Of a stretch of DNA of 34,523 bases, positions 1 through 10,610 are shown one piece after another. The stretch is from Spirogloea muscicola (lineage: Eukaryota; Streptophyta; Zygnematophyceae; Spirogloeales; Spirogloeaceae): positions 124,729 through 159,251 of the forward strand of contig WELB01000162.1 of assembly GCA_009602725.1 (NCBI GenBank), read 5' to 3'. Each line of letters starts with the position of its first letter. Position 1 is the first letter of the stretch. Below the pieces are notes generated by a model. That model saw nothing but the letters and a program-made list of their open reading frames with translations, did not search any database and had not been told where the DNA came from. Both the position numbers and the translations under genes were made by a program.

Positions 1-1350
1 GCGCCGGCCGCGTCTTCGTGGTCGCCGGCGGCGGCGGCGGCGCGGCGACGACGACGCCCGCGGCGCTGGCTGAGGTCTCCGACACGCGGCTGAGCACGGC
101 GCTGGGCAGCGGGCCTGGCGCTGTGTCCACCGTCGAGCACCTGCTGTCGGCGCTGGAGGGCCTGGGCGTCGGCAACGTGCGCATCGAGCTCCATGGCGGG
201 CCGGAGGTTCCGCTGCTCGACGGCTCGGCGCGGCTGTGGGTGGAGGCCATCGAGGCCGCGGGCGTGGTGGATGCCCGGGACGCCGGCGGCGCCACCGTGC
301 CGCAGGCCGCTCTGGCCCCAACGTCGCCCGTCGTCGTGCGGGACGGCGAGTCCTTCGTCGCCGCCTTCCCGGCGCCCGTCGCCCGCATCACCTGCGGCAT
401 CGACTTCCCGCAGGCAAGTGTCGCGCGAACGGCCGTCGGTGATGGCTGGCAGCGCATGACATGGCTGCCTGCCTGCGGAGGGCGTCGCTGATCAGCACGG
501 CAGCACGCCAGTGGCGCAGCTCCCAGTAGTCGGCCGGCAGTGGTATACGTGGAATGCCAGCGAGCCTGGGACGTATGCAACGGACATTGCCGGCGCTCGG
601 ACGTTCGGCATTGCTGAGGAGGCGAGTGCTCTGCCCACTGAGCTCCATGTAGCCCCCTCCCGGCTGTCCAACCGCTGCTTGGGGCCTCTCAATCTGGGCA
701 GTCCACCTTCTGGAGCTGAAGCCGGGAGCAAGCATGGCAGCCAATACGTGCTGGCTTGACCGTGATGGCCGCTTGCAGGTGGAGTACTTGCGTGCTGCTG
801 GCCTCATCAAAGGTGGCTCCTTGGACAACGCGCTCGTCTGCAGGTACAATAATGATGATGGCCGTCGTAGTGCCTGGCTGGGCGCCGATGGCACAGTAGA
901 TGTCATCAGCTGCTCTCATGCGGGGCCGCTCGTCCGCCGCCTGCTGCTATCGCCCTGCACAGCAAGGAGCGGGGGTGGCTCAATCCACCCCTGCGCTACG
1001 CCGAGGAGCCCGTGCGGCACAAGCTGCTGGACCTTGTGGGCGACCTTGCACTGTGTGGCGAGCACGGTCACCCAGGCTTGCCACTCGCCCACGTTGTGGC
1101 CTTCAAGGTCCCCCTCATCACTCACTACCCACTGAGCCTGCAGCACCAACACCAAAGGTCAAACGCTAACTATGTATAACAGGTCATATTCTGATTCGTG
1201 TAGCAACTTCGTCTCTCTGATGACCCAAAGCCCTGCATGTATGTGTTAAATGTACTTGTCTTCTGAAACTCTTGGGACTCTGTTGCCGTGCAGGCTGGCC
1301 ACAGCCTCCATGTGAAATTTGGCCGCGCATTGCTGGATGCATGCCGGTAA
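1..1350 (+). CDS. lpxC: LpxC, UDP-3-O-acyl-N-acetylglucosamine deacetylase (5' end outside window)
   Basis: LpxC removes the acetyl group from UDP-3-O-acyl-GlcNAc, the committed step of lipid A synthesis; plants and algae keep it as an organellar enzyme. Proposed exons are 1-413, 520-621, 779-843, 963-1107 and 1294-1350 (TAA at 1348-1350); codons start at base 3 and all joins keep frame, giving 259 visible residues. The upstream exon(s) lie outside the window. Family hallmarks are seen in order: STVEHLLSAL (zinc His), GPEVPLLDGSA, GIDFPQ/LPVVGRQW across the first intron, RTFG, GLIKGGSLDNALVC across the second and third, GWLNPPLRY, RHKLLDLVGDL (zinc His and Asp plus Lys) and AGHSLH (catalytic His) in the last exon. 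The active-site residues are therefore intact. Introns 1 and 2 appear to use GC rather than GT donors (CAG|GCAAGT at 413/414 and GAG|GCGAGT at 621/622). The identity is firm; individual splice sites are inferred. Confidence 0.93.
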
Positions 1351-1908
1351 CCGAAGCTCTTGCGGGTATGCACCATTCTGGATGCATGGCGCGGAGCCAC
1401 TCATCAACTCATGTCTGTGGAAGCAGGAGGTTGCAGGGCAACAGGTCTGCTGCTGCCAATGTCACCAGCAGAGCGGGCCAGGCGGCAAGCAGCCCAATGC
1501 GTCGTGCTGTGCAGTAGTAACTTGAGTTGCACGGCTGGCACCCTCATCTGCTCAGTTTGTGCTAGCAGCTAGACTCAGGTAGAGCTTTGTCTGAACCGCA
1601 GGACCGCAACTCAATTTGAGTGCCTGCATAATCCTCATGCTTCAAAGCTTAGATACACGCCAAGAGCAACAGTCTGGGTGTTCACAGGGCTGCCGCTGAC
1701 CATGCACGGTCAGTGGACGCAGCCCCAGTCAGTAGACGCAGCCCCAGTCATGATGGCATCAGCAGCGCCACCAGAACGGGCGCCAGTTATGGATGTGGTA
1801 CGCAGTTCTCAGACTGCAAAAACCCCTGCACCCTCCTTGCACCCACTAGTTGGGCGGGCAGAGGGAGCAGTAAAAGGGAGGCCTCGGAGCGGATGTCTGC
1901 TCGGAAGT
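1351..1908. other. Convergent 3' intergenic region
   Basis: This 558-bp stretch separates the stop codon of lpxC from the stop codon of the SBP gene on the opposite strand. It must hold both 3' UTRs and both poly(A) sites. I found no exact TGTAA on either strand in it, so the cleavage signals are unassigned. A short imperfect direct repeat, CAGTGGACGCAGCCCCAGTC followed by CAGTAGACGCAGCCCCAGTC, lies at about 1711-1750. No open frame here has recognisable similarity. Confidence 0.6.
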
Positions 1909-4900
1909 CTAAAAGGCAGACGCATCAACATCACAGTCGATACAGAACCAGCCAGGGATGTCGAGCAGCATGATGCAGAGGATGGAGCACACGGATGCCA
2001 CAGTCGCGGTGACGATTAGCAGTGGTCGCCGTCGGCCCAATGCATGCCTGGCCTGTGCTTGAGCCGCAGCATGCTTCTCCGACACCGCTTTATGACCTGG
2101 CTGCATGGTAGTGCCACCCTCCTCTACGATGATGTTGCCATCCTTGCACTGGCAGCCATTGGGAAGTGCGACGGCACCCTCAGGCAGCCGGACATTTCGT
2201 GGCCTGCTCAGTGCTACGTCAAGCAGCGCCTTGGCACTTGAAAGAAGCCCTGGGCTCCTGGCTGCGGTGCCCACTTCTGCAGCGGCGGCTGCCCTGCCAC
2301 GGGCTTCTGCAGACACCCAATTCAGCGCAGAGCTCATCTCCAGCGCCACGTAGCTTGGTTCGCTTGCACTCGACCGATCTTCCTGCCGTGCTGCACTCAC
2401 GGGCCAGCCTAGAGATCGGTTGCCTGGGTCCACAGAGGCCAGACTCGACTTCCTGTTGTCGTGGCCCCTGCCTGCAACCTGGACCTGGTGCTCGGTAGTG
2501 GAGCAGCAGTGAGGTGCGTCCATAACAAAGCCAGGAGAACCTGTGAGGCTGGGTGCACTGTCATCTGCCACCATAACCACCCTCGCTGCGCTTGCAACGG
2601 CCTGAACAATGTGGCTCCAACCTCGCTGGGTCGCATAGTCCTGCAATCGATTCACTTGCCTCTCAGGCACTGCAAATGGGCTGCCAGCCGGGTCCTGTCA
2701 ATACAGGTAGCACTGTCAGAGAAGGCCTATGAAAAGGAACAGGACTGCATGCACTAGCCAAGCTGCAACATCATGATGCAATGGTGCCCTTGCTAGCTGA
2801 CAATCAGCAGAGATGCACACAAGCAACACTACCTCATACCATACGAAAGAGGCTTGCACAGTGGCTGCTAGAGACTTACGTGGCCCGCTATAGACACACC
2901 GTGGCCCATCCGCTGCGTAAACCAAGTCGCCTTCTGAAGCACCCAGCCAAGGTCATTCAAGAAAGCAGTAGACTGCGGCGCCACAGAGAAAGGGCAGAAC
3001 ACAGCCAAGTTAGTCCTGAAATGCACAGGCCATGGGCATTTCAGATGAGCACGCTATGCGAATACGAAGACCCCACTGGTCAACTTAGCTGTGTAAGCAC
3101 ATAACATGATAGTATACTCACAACTCTTTATGTACGTGCACCTCATCCATCGTTATGCATATGTACAAGGCCTTCTCATTTATTTGTAATATTATTAGTA
3201 CGTATCTGATTGATACATAGCAGTGTCTGTACCGACGCGCAGCTGCCTCCTTACACAAGTGCATGGTCACTGCTGCTGACCTCAGCTTCCATCAAGTTCA
3301 CGGCTTCTTGGTGCAATGCTTTGCACAGGTAAAGCGGTAAGTTCCGGCGCCGCCCATCTTCCTCGGCAGCCACGCCGGCCATGGCAATGACCTGCTCAAG
3401 CTCCCGAAGCTGGGACCGTGCTTCGGAGCTGACCACCAGAAGAGGGCAGGCATTGCTCCCACCAGCTCCATTCTCGACCTGATGCTCAAGAAGCAAACAA
3501 TGTCATCCAGCTATGGGACGTACAAAGTGATTGATACTTAGTGCGCATGTTGGCAGGAAGTCGAGTGTGCCGAGGATATTTGGTATGTAGAATCTGCCAA
3601 AAGAACGAACTTCATGAACACATTTTACAGACACGACTAGCCAACAATGATGCTGTGATACTTTGTCAGCAGAGGTCTACAAGTTGTAAATAGATTAAGC
3701 AATTAAAGGACACGTCCAAACAACCATGGGGTTGGAAGCTCGCTCTTTACCTCGATGAATGCTCGACCATGTGCAGACTCTGGCGGCAGGCGAAGCCGGA
3801 GGCACTGCTTAGAGATGGCCGCATCTTCAGGCTCATCGTCCTCACCTGCCCCATTATCATCCCAGCTAGGATTCTCTTGAGCTTCTGGCAGCTCTTGAGG
3901 GCCTCCTATGTCGGCACAGACATAGCCGCCTTGATACGCGAGCAGCACCCTATTTAACAGAGAAATTGAGGCCATGGTTAGAACATATCAGCAGGTCTCC
4001 TTGGGCACACTTGTATATCAGCACATACAGTAGCTCCGAAATACTCATTCCGTAATGCTTTGCACAACCGCTGAGCTTGTCGACTTGTCCTAGTAGACTG
4101 AAACATACGTGAAGCATTTGTCGATCAGTCGTTCTTACTAACCTTGAGCCGGGGAGGGACAGGTTGTTACCCACGATTGTGACCTCCGCCTCCTCGCCTG
4201 GACAGATGGCCAGGGGCCGTATTCTTGAGATATACGGCGTGTCGTTCTGCTCCAGGGGTGTGACTGACTCAAGCTTGCCTGCAGGGGGATGAGACAAAGT
4301 ATCGTTAACAAGCTCAGTCTAAAGGTTAAGTTTCGGGTCTCAGATCTATAAGAGGAGCACCAGACGACCTGTGATCATGCTTAAGATGGAGAGCTTCTTG
4401 CAGAACTCTAAGGATGATTCGGACATGCCTCAACAAGTTGATCAGTCCACAACCTCGCGCCAATTGTGGTGACCACCAACTCAGAGATAAATCTGACCAA
4501 TGAATGCTTGCTTATTTGGCAGCATGCCCAAGACATGCGCATGCGGCCTCCTGCAACGCTTGTGCCACTACTTGTCCCTTTCATGATGCCAGCCGAGGTG
4601 CTTGACACTGCTCAGTCTGCTCAGTCCCCAAGAAGCGACGAACAAATTCTCACCACAGCATGCAGAGGCCAGGTGCCTGTCCACTTGACAGAGTATTTTC
4701 TCATGGAGCCACTGTGAAGATCCCTCAGCATCCAGCAGTCGCCGGAGACTGAATTCTATATCGTCTTGCAACTGCAAGAGGTAGCAGAGTCACAAGCACG
4801 CGGTCTTAAGTATCTGTTGACTATTCTGTGACAGTCACTTCTCTAAGCACTGAGCACTGTCACATGGATCGCAAGGCTGCCACTAACCTCATCCCACCGT

Positions 4901-7820
4901 TGCTTGGGCAGGGCAGCATAAATAGTCAGCAAGAGGCACCCCGGTCGGATGTAGCTCTCCAAGTCCTGCGGACTTGTAGCCAGCCACTCCACGATCTGCA
5001 AGCGAGAGGACAGCCAGGTCTAAATAAACGGCGTAGCGCCCGGATTTCAATAGCCCCTATCAGTCAGTAGAGGCCGAAGCTACCGCCCACCTGGTTGCGC
5101 AGATTCAAGGGAAGGTCCTCCGGGTTCTTCTCAAAAAGCTTGAGAGAGATGCGCGAGGTCCGCTGAAGCTACAGAATGGATGAAGGATCCGTTAGTTGGT
5201 GGAATCGAGGTGCTTCATGCAACAGCGGCAGCTAGACACAGTCTGAGTTTCCAGGACAACTGGGCGGCTTAGTCTGGGCCTTGAGGACCCAGCCAAGGGG
5301 TCGACTGACCGGAAAACGGTACGCCTCCGCGGGCTTCTGTGTTGCGGCAGAGTGGGCTGGGAGAGGCGGCTGCGCAGGCCAGCCTGAAGATGGTCCTGGC
5401 ACATGTTGCTGCTCTTGCGGCAGCAAGGCCCCCATCTCCAGATGCCGATCCTTGGCCTGAGAATTTCAGGAAGCAAAAGATCGTCACCTTGCCCTCTAAG
5501 ATAGTTGCGAGTTTCAAATAGCACGCCCACCATCCTCAATGGCATCCAAGTAAATGGCAAGTAGGATCTGCTCGATGATGTCGGTTGGGTCCTGGACATC
5601 GAGGGCATGCCGTTCCCCAGGGAGCGCGCTCTGACCTGAATTGCAGCAAGCAATGCACGGCCCTCAGAGGAGTGCGACAAGAGCTCTGCAATCTGGTGGT
5701 TGTCGAGCTCGGGCCGCCGTAACAGCTGGCCTAGCATCTGTCCCTGCAGGAGCCCGGCATCGGTGCTGCCGCCGGCTGGCAAGCGCAGCTCCTGGCCTTG
5801 GCTCTGACTCTGGCTGTGGCTCTGGCTCTGTGCCGGGGGGAACAGCTGCATGCCGGTGAGAGCCTGCGACGACGGCGGCGGCGGCAGGCCGTCGCCACCG
5901 CCCTTCACATACGCTGGCTGCAAGCCCGACAGCTGGCTCGGCAGGAAGATACTGCGCGGGTCCGGCTCGGCATATGGCGGCCCGTGGTCGGCGCCGGGCG
6001 GGGCATGCGGCGCGCCCATGCCATTGAGAGGCAGCTGAGCAGCACCCGGCTGTGCTGCTGGATGCCGGTATGCGCCTCCGCCCGAGGTCGACGGGCCGGC
6101 TAGCGACAGTGCCCACCCTGGGGCCGCCTCGTCGTGCAGCTGCTGCTGCTGGCTCGGTCCTCCATCAGCGGCCGAATAGCTGCAAACACCAGCAGCGGCG
6201 CATCAACTCGGGCGCAGCCGCATGGAGGCCCAAGGTAAACCTGTCCATGGCTGGACAGCGCGTCCACAGGCCAAGTCACTGTGAACCCAAGTTCACAACC
6301 AAGAGTCAAACCCGTAGGTAATGTGGGCAAGGCTCAAAGACCTGGCGGCTGCTGGGCTGTCGCCCTTCTGCTGGCTGTGGAGGTACAGCCCGAGGCGGTC
6401 TGGCACAGGCCTCGACAGTGCTCGCAGCAGCGACTCCGGCTCCAGCTTTGAGCCGCTGCCGCTGCCACTGCTGCCAGCCGCCGTTGTCGCTGCCGCTGTC
6501 ACGCCATTGTCCTTCTCGCTGGCAAAGTTCTGAGGCCGCCCGCCTGCGTCCTCCAGGTCCTTCAGGCGCACCGGCGGGAACTGAGCCTGCCCTGGGAACA
6601 GATTGAGCTGGTCACCTGCAAGGGGACACAGCATGCCACGGCTCTGCTTAGAGGTTGAGGCTGCGAGACTGCCCTTACCGGCCGTTGCACTCGGATTATA
6701 GTACTCGCTGCTGCGATGGCCGTAGCGAGCTCGTCCTTCGATTTCATATGCAGGCAGGGGTAAGCAAGGACACCTTTGCTCTGGTGGGCGCTGCTGGTCG
6801 CCCCCAGAGCCTGCCCCTTGGGCTTGCGGCGCCGCCGGTTGTGGCCGAGCAGCCGCCGACGGCAGCTGCGCTTGCCCTCGTCAAACTCCCAAAGCATGTG
6901 AAACCTGCGGCAGCAGCATCGCAACAGGCAGCGGGCCATGGTCAGGTGGGTGGGCACGGAACTTGGCGGGCGCAGGCGGGAGTAGAGAAGGGGGCATGGA
7001 GGCTGACCTGCTGCACTGCTGGCAGAAGCGCTGCACCTGGCTGACGACGAGCACCGTCGTGGCCTTGGCGTGCACCTCGCATACCTTGTGCCGCCGGTGG
7101 TACTCCTTGGCGCTGCTCAGGTCCGCATCGCAGCCGTCCACCTGGCATGCTGCACGCGTCGGCGATCCCGCCCGTACCCGCTTGCCCACAGCGGTCTCCT
7201 TGAGCCTCTTGATCTGCTCCCGCACGTGCGGGCTGTCGACACCCTCCTCTGCGGTGGGTGCGCCGTCGGCAGCCGCCGCTGCGCTCTGCTTTGGGCCTTG
7301 GCTCAGCAGCTGTGCGTCAGTGGCTGCCGCCAGGCCTTGCGGCAGCGGCTCTTCGCCATCGTTGTCCTTGGCAGCGGCAGTAGCGCCTCCACCAATTGGG
7401 CCCCTGACGGCAGCCGGGCCGGCAGCATGACCACCCACAATGCTGATGCGGGTTTGCTGCCAAGACATATTGCAGAGCATTGCGGCGTAAGCCAAATCAG
7501 CAAAGCACGGACTGCGGCATGCGCAGCAGCGAAGCTGACAAGGCAGCCCAGCTTTCGCAGGAACCACAGATCGAGCAACTGGCGGTGCGAGCCTTGCCTG
7601 CCTCCTGGCGGCCTCCTCGGCGCCACTGGCAGGCGCATGGGCGATGAACAAGGGGCTGTCCCATTCCCACGCCTGCGAGCGCCGTGCAATTGGCCACATA
7701 GCATCAGTAACCTCCTACATTTGACTTGGCATGGGGAGGAAAAAGGTGGGGACAGGGAGGGAAGAGGGTGAGTTGATGAGGTGATGGACAAGGTAGCGAG
7801 GGACGTAGGATGAAGGAGGT

Positions 7821-7869
<49 letters not shown>

Positions 7870-8007
7870 GGAGAAAGAGGGGGGGACGGGCGGGTGTGGA
7901 GGGAGGAGACCCTGCAAGGGGCAGCCAGACGCTCTCTGGCCTCATACAGGGCTTGCGAGCGAGTGCGAACTTGACGTCGCCCCACGCACCTTGAGCGCGT
8001 GACTCAT
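1909..8007 (-). CDS. Large SBP-box (SPL1/12-class) transcription factor with C-terminal membrane segment
   Basis: SBP proteins bind GTAC-core DNA in the nucleus. Proposed exons, in transcription order: 8007-7990, 7672-7008, 6904-6774, 6615-6342, 6179-5636, 5456-5310, 5162-5091, 4995-4888, 4771-4654, 4278-4143, 3949-3751, 3478-3281, 2972-2880, 2640-1909. They total 3435 nt and join in frame (about 1144 aa). An N-terminal AWEWDSPLF box is followed by the SBP domain (about residues 182-258, split at QQCS/RFHM) with both zinc sites complete: CQVDGC, KVCEVH, FCQQC, FH, SC. The overlapping NLS is [20 protein letters not shown]. Next come linker regions and the blocks shared by long plant SPL proteins: [34 protein letters not shown], an IPT-like block ([19 protein letters not shown]), GRAFIEVENG and [11 protein letters not shown] hydrophobic segment lies at about residues 1108-1127, near the end. 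No ankyrin repeats were found, unlike CRR1 and land-plant SPL1/12. The start at 8007 is the least certain point; ATG at 7699 is the alternative. Confidence 0.88.
7822..7867. repeat. (GA)n microsatellite in SBP intron 1
   Basis: About 23 uninterrupted GA dinucleotides on the + strand. They lie in the proposed first intron of the SBP gene (7673-7989), whose transcribed strand product is therefore CU-rich. The flanks at about 7740-7910 are also strongly pyrimidine-biased on the minus strand, so the tract belongs to a longer strand-asymmetric block. Confidence 0.97.
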
Positions 8008-8741
8008 GGGTACGGCGAAGCAGAGCACGCCGAGGGGCCTCCAGTCGTCGGGTCGGGCCCTCCTGCTGCAACTGTGGGCTCCCGGCGCTGAAAAAGGGCG
8101 AGAGAGGAGCCTCCGAGCCGCCTGAGGCGCTGGCGCGGAGGCGCGGGACCGCCGAGCGAGCTTCCGCCCGCCCCAGCAAGACGGCGGAGGGCATCGGCTA
8201 GACGGGCGCGCCCGCCATCTGCCCCGGTGTCGCTGCGACGAGGAACCAGCGGCCGAGGCCACCGCCGACGCCGCCGCCGCCGTCAGCGGTCGCCGCCGCG
8301 CCGCGCCCACAGGGGGGCGCTTGAGTGGAGGCGAGGGGAGGGAGGTTGAGAGGAATTGGGCGCAGCCGCATCGCCTACAAATTATGAATGAGGTTACCAG
8401 ACGCCTCGCCCGCGGAGGGAGGGAGGGAGGACCGCTGGCGGCGCGCCCCGCCCGCGGGCGGGGCCGCGGCCTCGGGGGAGGGCGTTTTGAAAAGCGTGCG
8501 CCCGGCGAGGGGGCCGCGGGCTTGACGGGGCCGGCGCCCCGCTACGCCCCGCTAGCTCCCCGACAGGCGGTCATCACGCCAAGCCTGCGGACGGTGGACG
8601 AAAAATCCGATGAACATAGATATCCCTATGTTCTCATGTTACATTCCATCCAGCACTCGACATACATTGCTGTTGGTTCGAAGATCCGGGACTGCTGTGA
8701 CCATTCAAAGTCTATGGAGGTGCCTTGTCTTTGGCACTATG
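8008..8741. promoter_or_regulatory. Upstream region of the SBP gene
   Basis: This interval precedes the proposed SBP start and should hold its promoter and 5' UTR. It is very GC-rich (runs of CG, and GGGAGGGAGGGAGG at about 8417), with a lone AT-rich patch at about 8376-8392 (CTACAAATTATGAATGAGG). I cannot identify a TATA box or a specific factor site with confidence. The open frames across it are by-products of GC content. Confidence 0.35.
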
Positions 8742-8937
8742 GCTCTGGCCAGGGGACCCGCTTCCAGGAACCCAGTCTCTCTGACCTGAGGCTGCTTAGC
8801 AGGGGTTACTTGAGTGCTTCGTAGCTTCTTTTTGTGCTTGTTGTTCTTCGTACTTCCCCTGGCCCCTTCTCGTCCTTTGTTCATTCTTTTTTGAGCTGGC
8901 TTTTTCCAGCCCCTATCCTCAATGGGCGAGCCCTTCA
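8742..8937 (+). mobile_element. 5'-truncated non-LTR remnant with C-terminal motif and hairpin tail
   Basis: Bases 8780-8809 encode SDLRLLSRGY, the C-terminal motif shared by the elements of this window; the following stop is changed to TTG. Downstream are a short 3' UTR and a hairpin tail with the stem GAGCTGG/CCAGCCC at 8893-8913, then ATGGGCGAGCCC. Bases 8742-8810 match the minus strand of 18962-19118. They lack the 75-bp insert found there, so this copy shows the empty site. Bases 8801-8937 match 9815-9955 almost base for base, including the GTGCTTGTTGTTCTTCGTAC block. Confidence 0.82.
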
Positions 8938-8995
8938 TTCACGCACTATGTGACTTCAGCGCCTATACGGCCATGGTCTAGGTCTCATGACAAGA

Positions 8996-9133
8996 CCTCG
9001 TCCATTCTTGTTGGGCCGGCCTTTCACAGCCACTGCCTTAAAATTGGACGAGCTGTTGTATGGACCTTGTTCAATCTTTCTGGGCTGGCATTTCACAGCC
9101 CCCGCCCCCTCTCGCTTCTATGGGAGAGCACTG
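8996..9133 (+). mobile_element. Two consecutive hairpin-tail units
   Basis: Two copies lie head to tail. The first has GTCCATTC then the stem GGGCCGGC...CACAGCC at 9013-9031. The second starts TGGACCTTGTTCAATC at 9061 and has GGGCTGGCATTTCACAGCCC at 9082-9101, followed by CTATGGGAGAGC. No coding remnant precedes either, so they look like tail-only insertions. Confidence 0.75.
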
Positions 9134-9423
9134 CTCACTTCTACTTGAGAAATATAAACAGCCGTTCACTGGGTTGTCAGAGAGACGATCACGGGACGAC
9201 GAGGCGCGACCGGCGCCGGTAACTTCTCGGCAGACGGGCTACTGGCCACGGGGTCGGCGCTCTTAGCCCCGGGTAGCAGGCTGAGGCCGGACTGGTACTT
9301 TCACATCTTTCGACACCTTGCGAGCCTACGGTCCATGGCTACCGGCCTTACACTGGAAGAGTTAATTCTTCTCTCATCACCGGCGGTGCGCCAGAATATT
9401 ACGGCTTTCTAATACTTTTGCAC

Positions 9424-9545
9424 CCCGTCATTCCTTTGTGGGCTGGCCCTTTCTTTCCTTTGGTACAGCCGTCGCCCCCTTGTCAATGTGCTTGCCTTTG
9501 TACTGGCCAAACAGGCCCTTCATCTCTTGATACACACGCTTCCTC
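9424..9545 (+). mobile_element. Broken hairpin tail plus fragment of an 11.4-kb-type repeat
   Basis: CATTCCTTTGTGGGCTGGCC starts a tail whose second stem arm is displaced (ACAGCCGTCGCCCCC at about 9467). From 9487 the sequence TGTGCTTGCCTTTGTACT and the following 40 bases match 11514-11575 and 27672-27730. This is a composite of two repeat types. Confidence 0.6.
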
Positions 9546-9739
9546 CTTGGAAGAAGAAGCAGCTCTTCAGCTTCTCCTTGAAAGAGCAATTTCTCTCACT
9601 TAAGAAAATGCTGCTGTTGACATCGGGTCCCTGAGCGGCCATCAGTAGAAGCCACTTCTCTGCCGAGAGATCTGCGCTTCTGTAAGAGGGCTTCCTCCCC
9701 ACTGAACGCCTGTCCGTCCTTTTTCATGACCTGGTCACA

Positions 9740-9955
9740 CAATCATCGCCCTCTCGTTTTTGGGCTGGCTTTGCCAGCCTCTCTTCTCTATGGGCGCGCA
9801 CTTTCTCTCGTAGGAGGGGTTACTGAGTGCTTCGTAGCTGCTTCGTTTCTTTTCTGTGCTTGTTGTTCTTCGTACTTCCCCTGGCCCCTTCTCGTCCTTT
9901 GTTCTTTTATGGGCTGGCTTTTTCCAGCCCCTATCCTCAATGGGCGAGCCCATCT
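9740..9955 (+). mobile_element. Two overlapping remnants: tail unit, then RGY-stop, UTR and tail
   Basis: A tail with a near-perfect hairpin (GGGCTGGCTTTGCCAGCCT, 9762-9780, then TATGGGCGCGCAC) ends at about 9808. Directly after it comes AGGAGGGGTTACTGA (9813-9825), the last codons of the SDLxLLTRGY-stop motif, followed by the same UTR as at 8.8 kb and a second tail hairpin at 9911-9930. The second element is truncated to its final three or four codons. Confidence 0.78.
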
Positions 9956-10009
9956 CTCTTTCCTCTTCACAGTTACCGCCGCTCCATGTGGAACAGCTTC
10001 TTCTTCGGT

Positions 10010-10070
10010 AAGAGCCACTTCCAGCAGGGGGCGCTGGCTATGATTGGCCAGCCCAGAAATGAAACGAACA
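10010..10070 (-). mobile_element. Hairpin-tail unit, minus strand
   Basis: On the minus strand this reads CATTTCTGGGCTGGCCAATC, then ATAGCCAGCGCCCCCTGCTGGAAGTGGC. It is a diverged tail whose stem is partly lost (GGCTGG/CCAGC). It has no coding remnant. Confidence 0.6.
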
Positions 10071-10379
10071 TTGCCAGAAAAGCGCTTTTGGCTCCGCGAT
10101 TGGTAAAAAAGAAGAAGGGCGTAAACGGGCGGTGGGGGCGGCCTTTACAAGTTGTCCGTAAATCATCGCTTGCTTTTATGCTCAGTTCAGAGAATCTTTG
10201 ATGGTCAACGCAATAAGAGCTTCGTGGCCTGTAAGGCAAATGTTGGAGGGCAAAAGTCTGCCGTATCTGGGTTTTAGGCAGGTTTCAAACGGAGAACCAA
10301 CTGTAAAAGTTATTGGTCATTGCAAGCCAAAATCTTAATTAAGCTTCAGTGCCAGATGCTACGATTTCCTTCTGATACG
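10071..10379. other. Anonymous intergenic sequence
   Basis: Moderately AT-rich sequence between a tail unit and the GC island at 10.4 kb. I see no gene, no strong hairpin and no repeat shared with the rest of the window. Confidence 0.5.
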
Positions 10380-10600
10380 GTGCGGGTGGGCCGCCCGCCC
10401 CCCACGGGGTGCCGCCTACCGCGTGGCGGGCACGTGCCGGTGCGTGCCCGCGGCACGCCCACGGCGCGGCGCCACGTGGCTAGGGCGGCAAAAATCAACG
10501 CTGCGCGCTGGAGGCGCGACGCTGTGACCACCACGTGGTGGCCGGCCCCGCGCCGCATTTGACGCGGCGCCTCGACGCCGCGCCCGCGGCGGCGTGAGCC
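10380..10600. other. GC-rich island with three CACGTG palindromes
   Basis: An abrupt GC-rich block inside AT-richer repeats. It contains three perfect palindromes centred on CACGTG: GGCACGTGCC (10429-10438), GCCACGTGGC (10471-10480) and CCACCACGTGGTGG (10528-10541). No clear terminal inverted repeats bound it. It could be part of another DNA transposon, because a CACGTG palindrome also sits in the inverted-repeat element at 22.1 kb. Confidence 0.5.
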
Positions 10601-10610
10601 GAATGCAAAA

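Noticed and set aside
4408-4608. Possible SBP exon between 4654 and 4278
   Set aside because: Direct joining of 4654 to 4278 is in frame and matches the family better ([12 protein letters not shown]).
5515-5591. Possible SBP cassette exon reading [20 protein letters not shown]
   Set aside because: No donor restores frame to the next exon, and skipping it gives a smooth helix, [16 protein letters not shown].
6562-6773. Possible extra SBP exon with [10 protein letters not shown] and a GTAAGG donor at 6678
   Set aside because: Using that donor breaks frame with the exon at 6615, whereas 6774 to 6615 joins in frame. A rare alternative exon is still possible.
8321-8824. A 167-codon plus-strand gene upstream of the SBP gene
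   Set aside because: Its end is the SDLRLLSRGY remnant and its beginning is GC-rich promoter sequence; no domain spans it.
10429-10541. CACGTG palindromes as targets of the local bHLH factor
   Set aside because: The basic region lacks the Glu needed for canonical E-box contact, and nothing else links the two.
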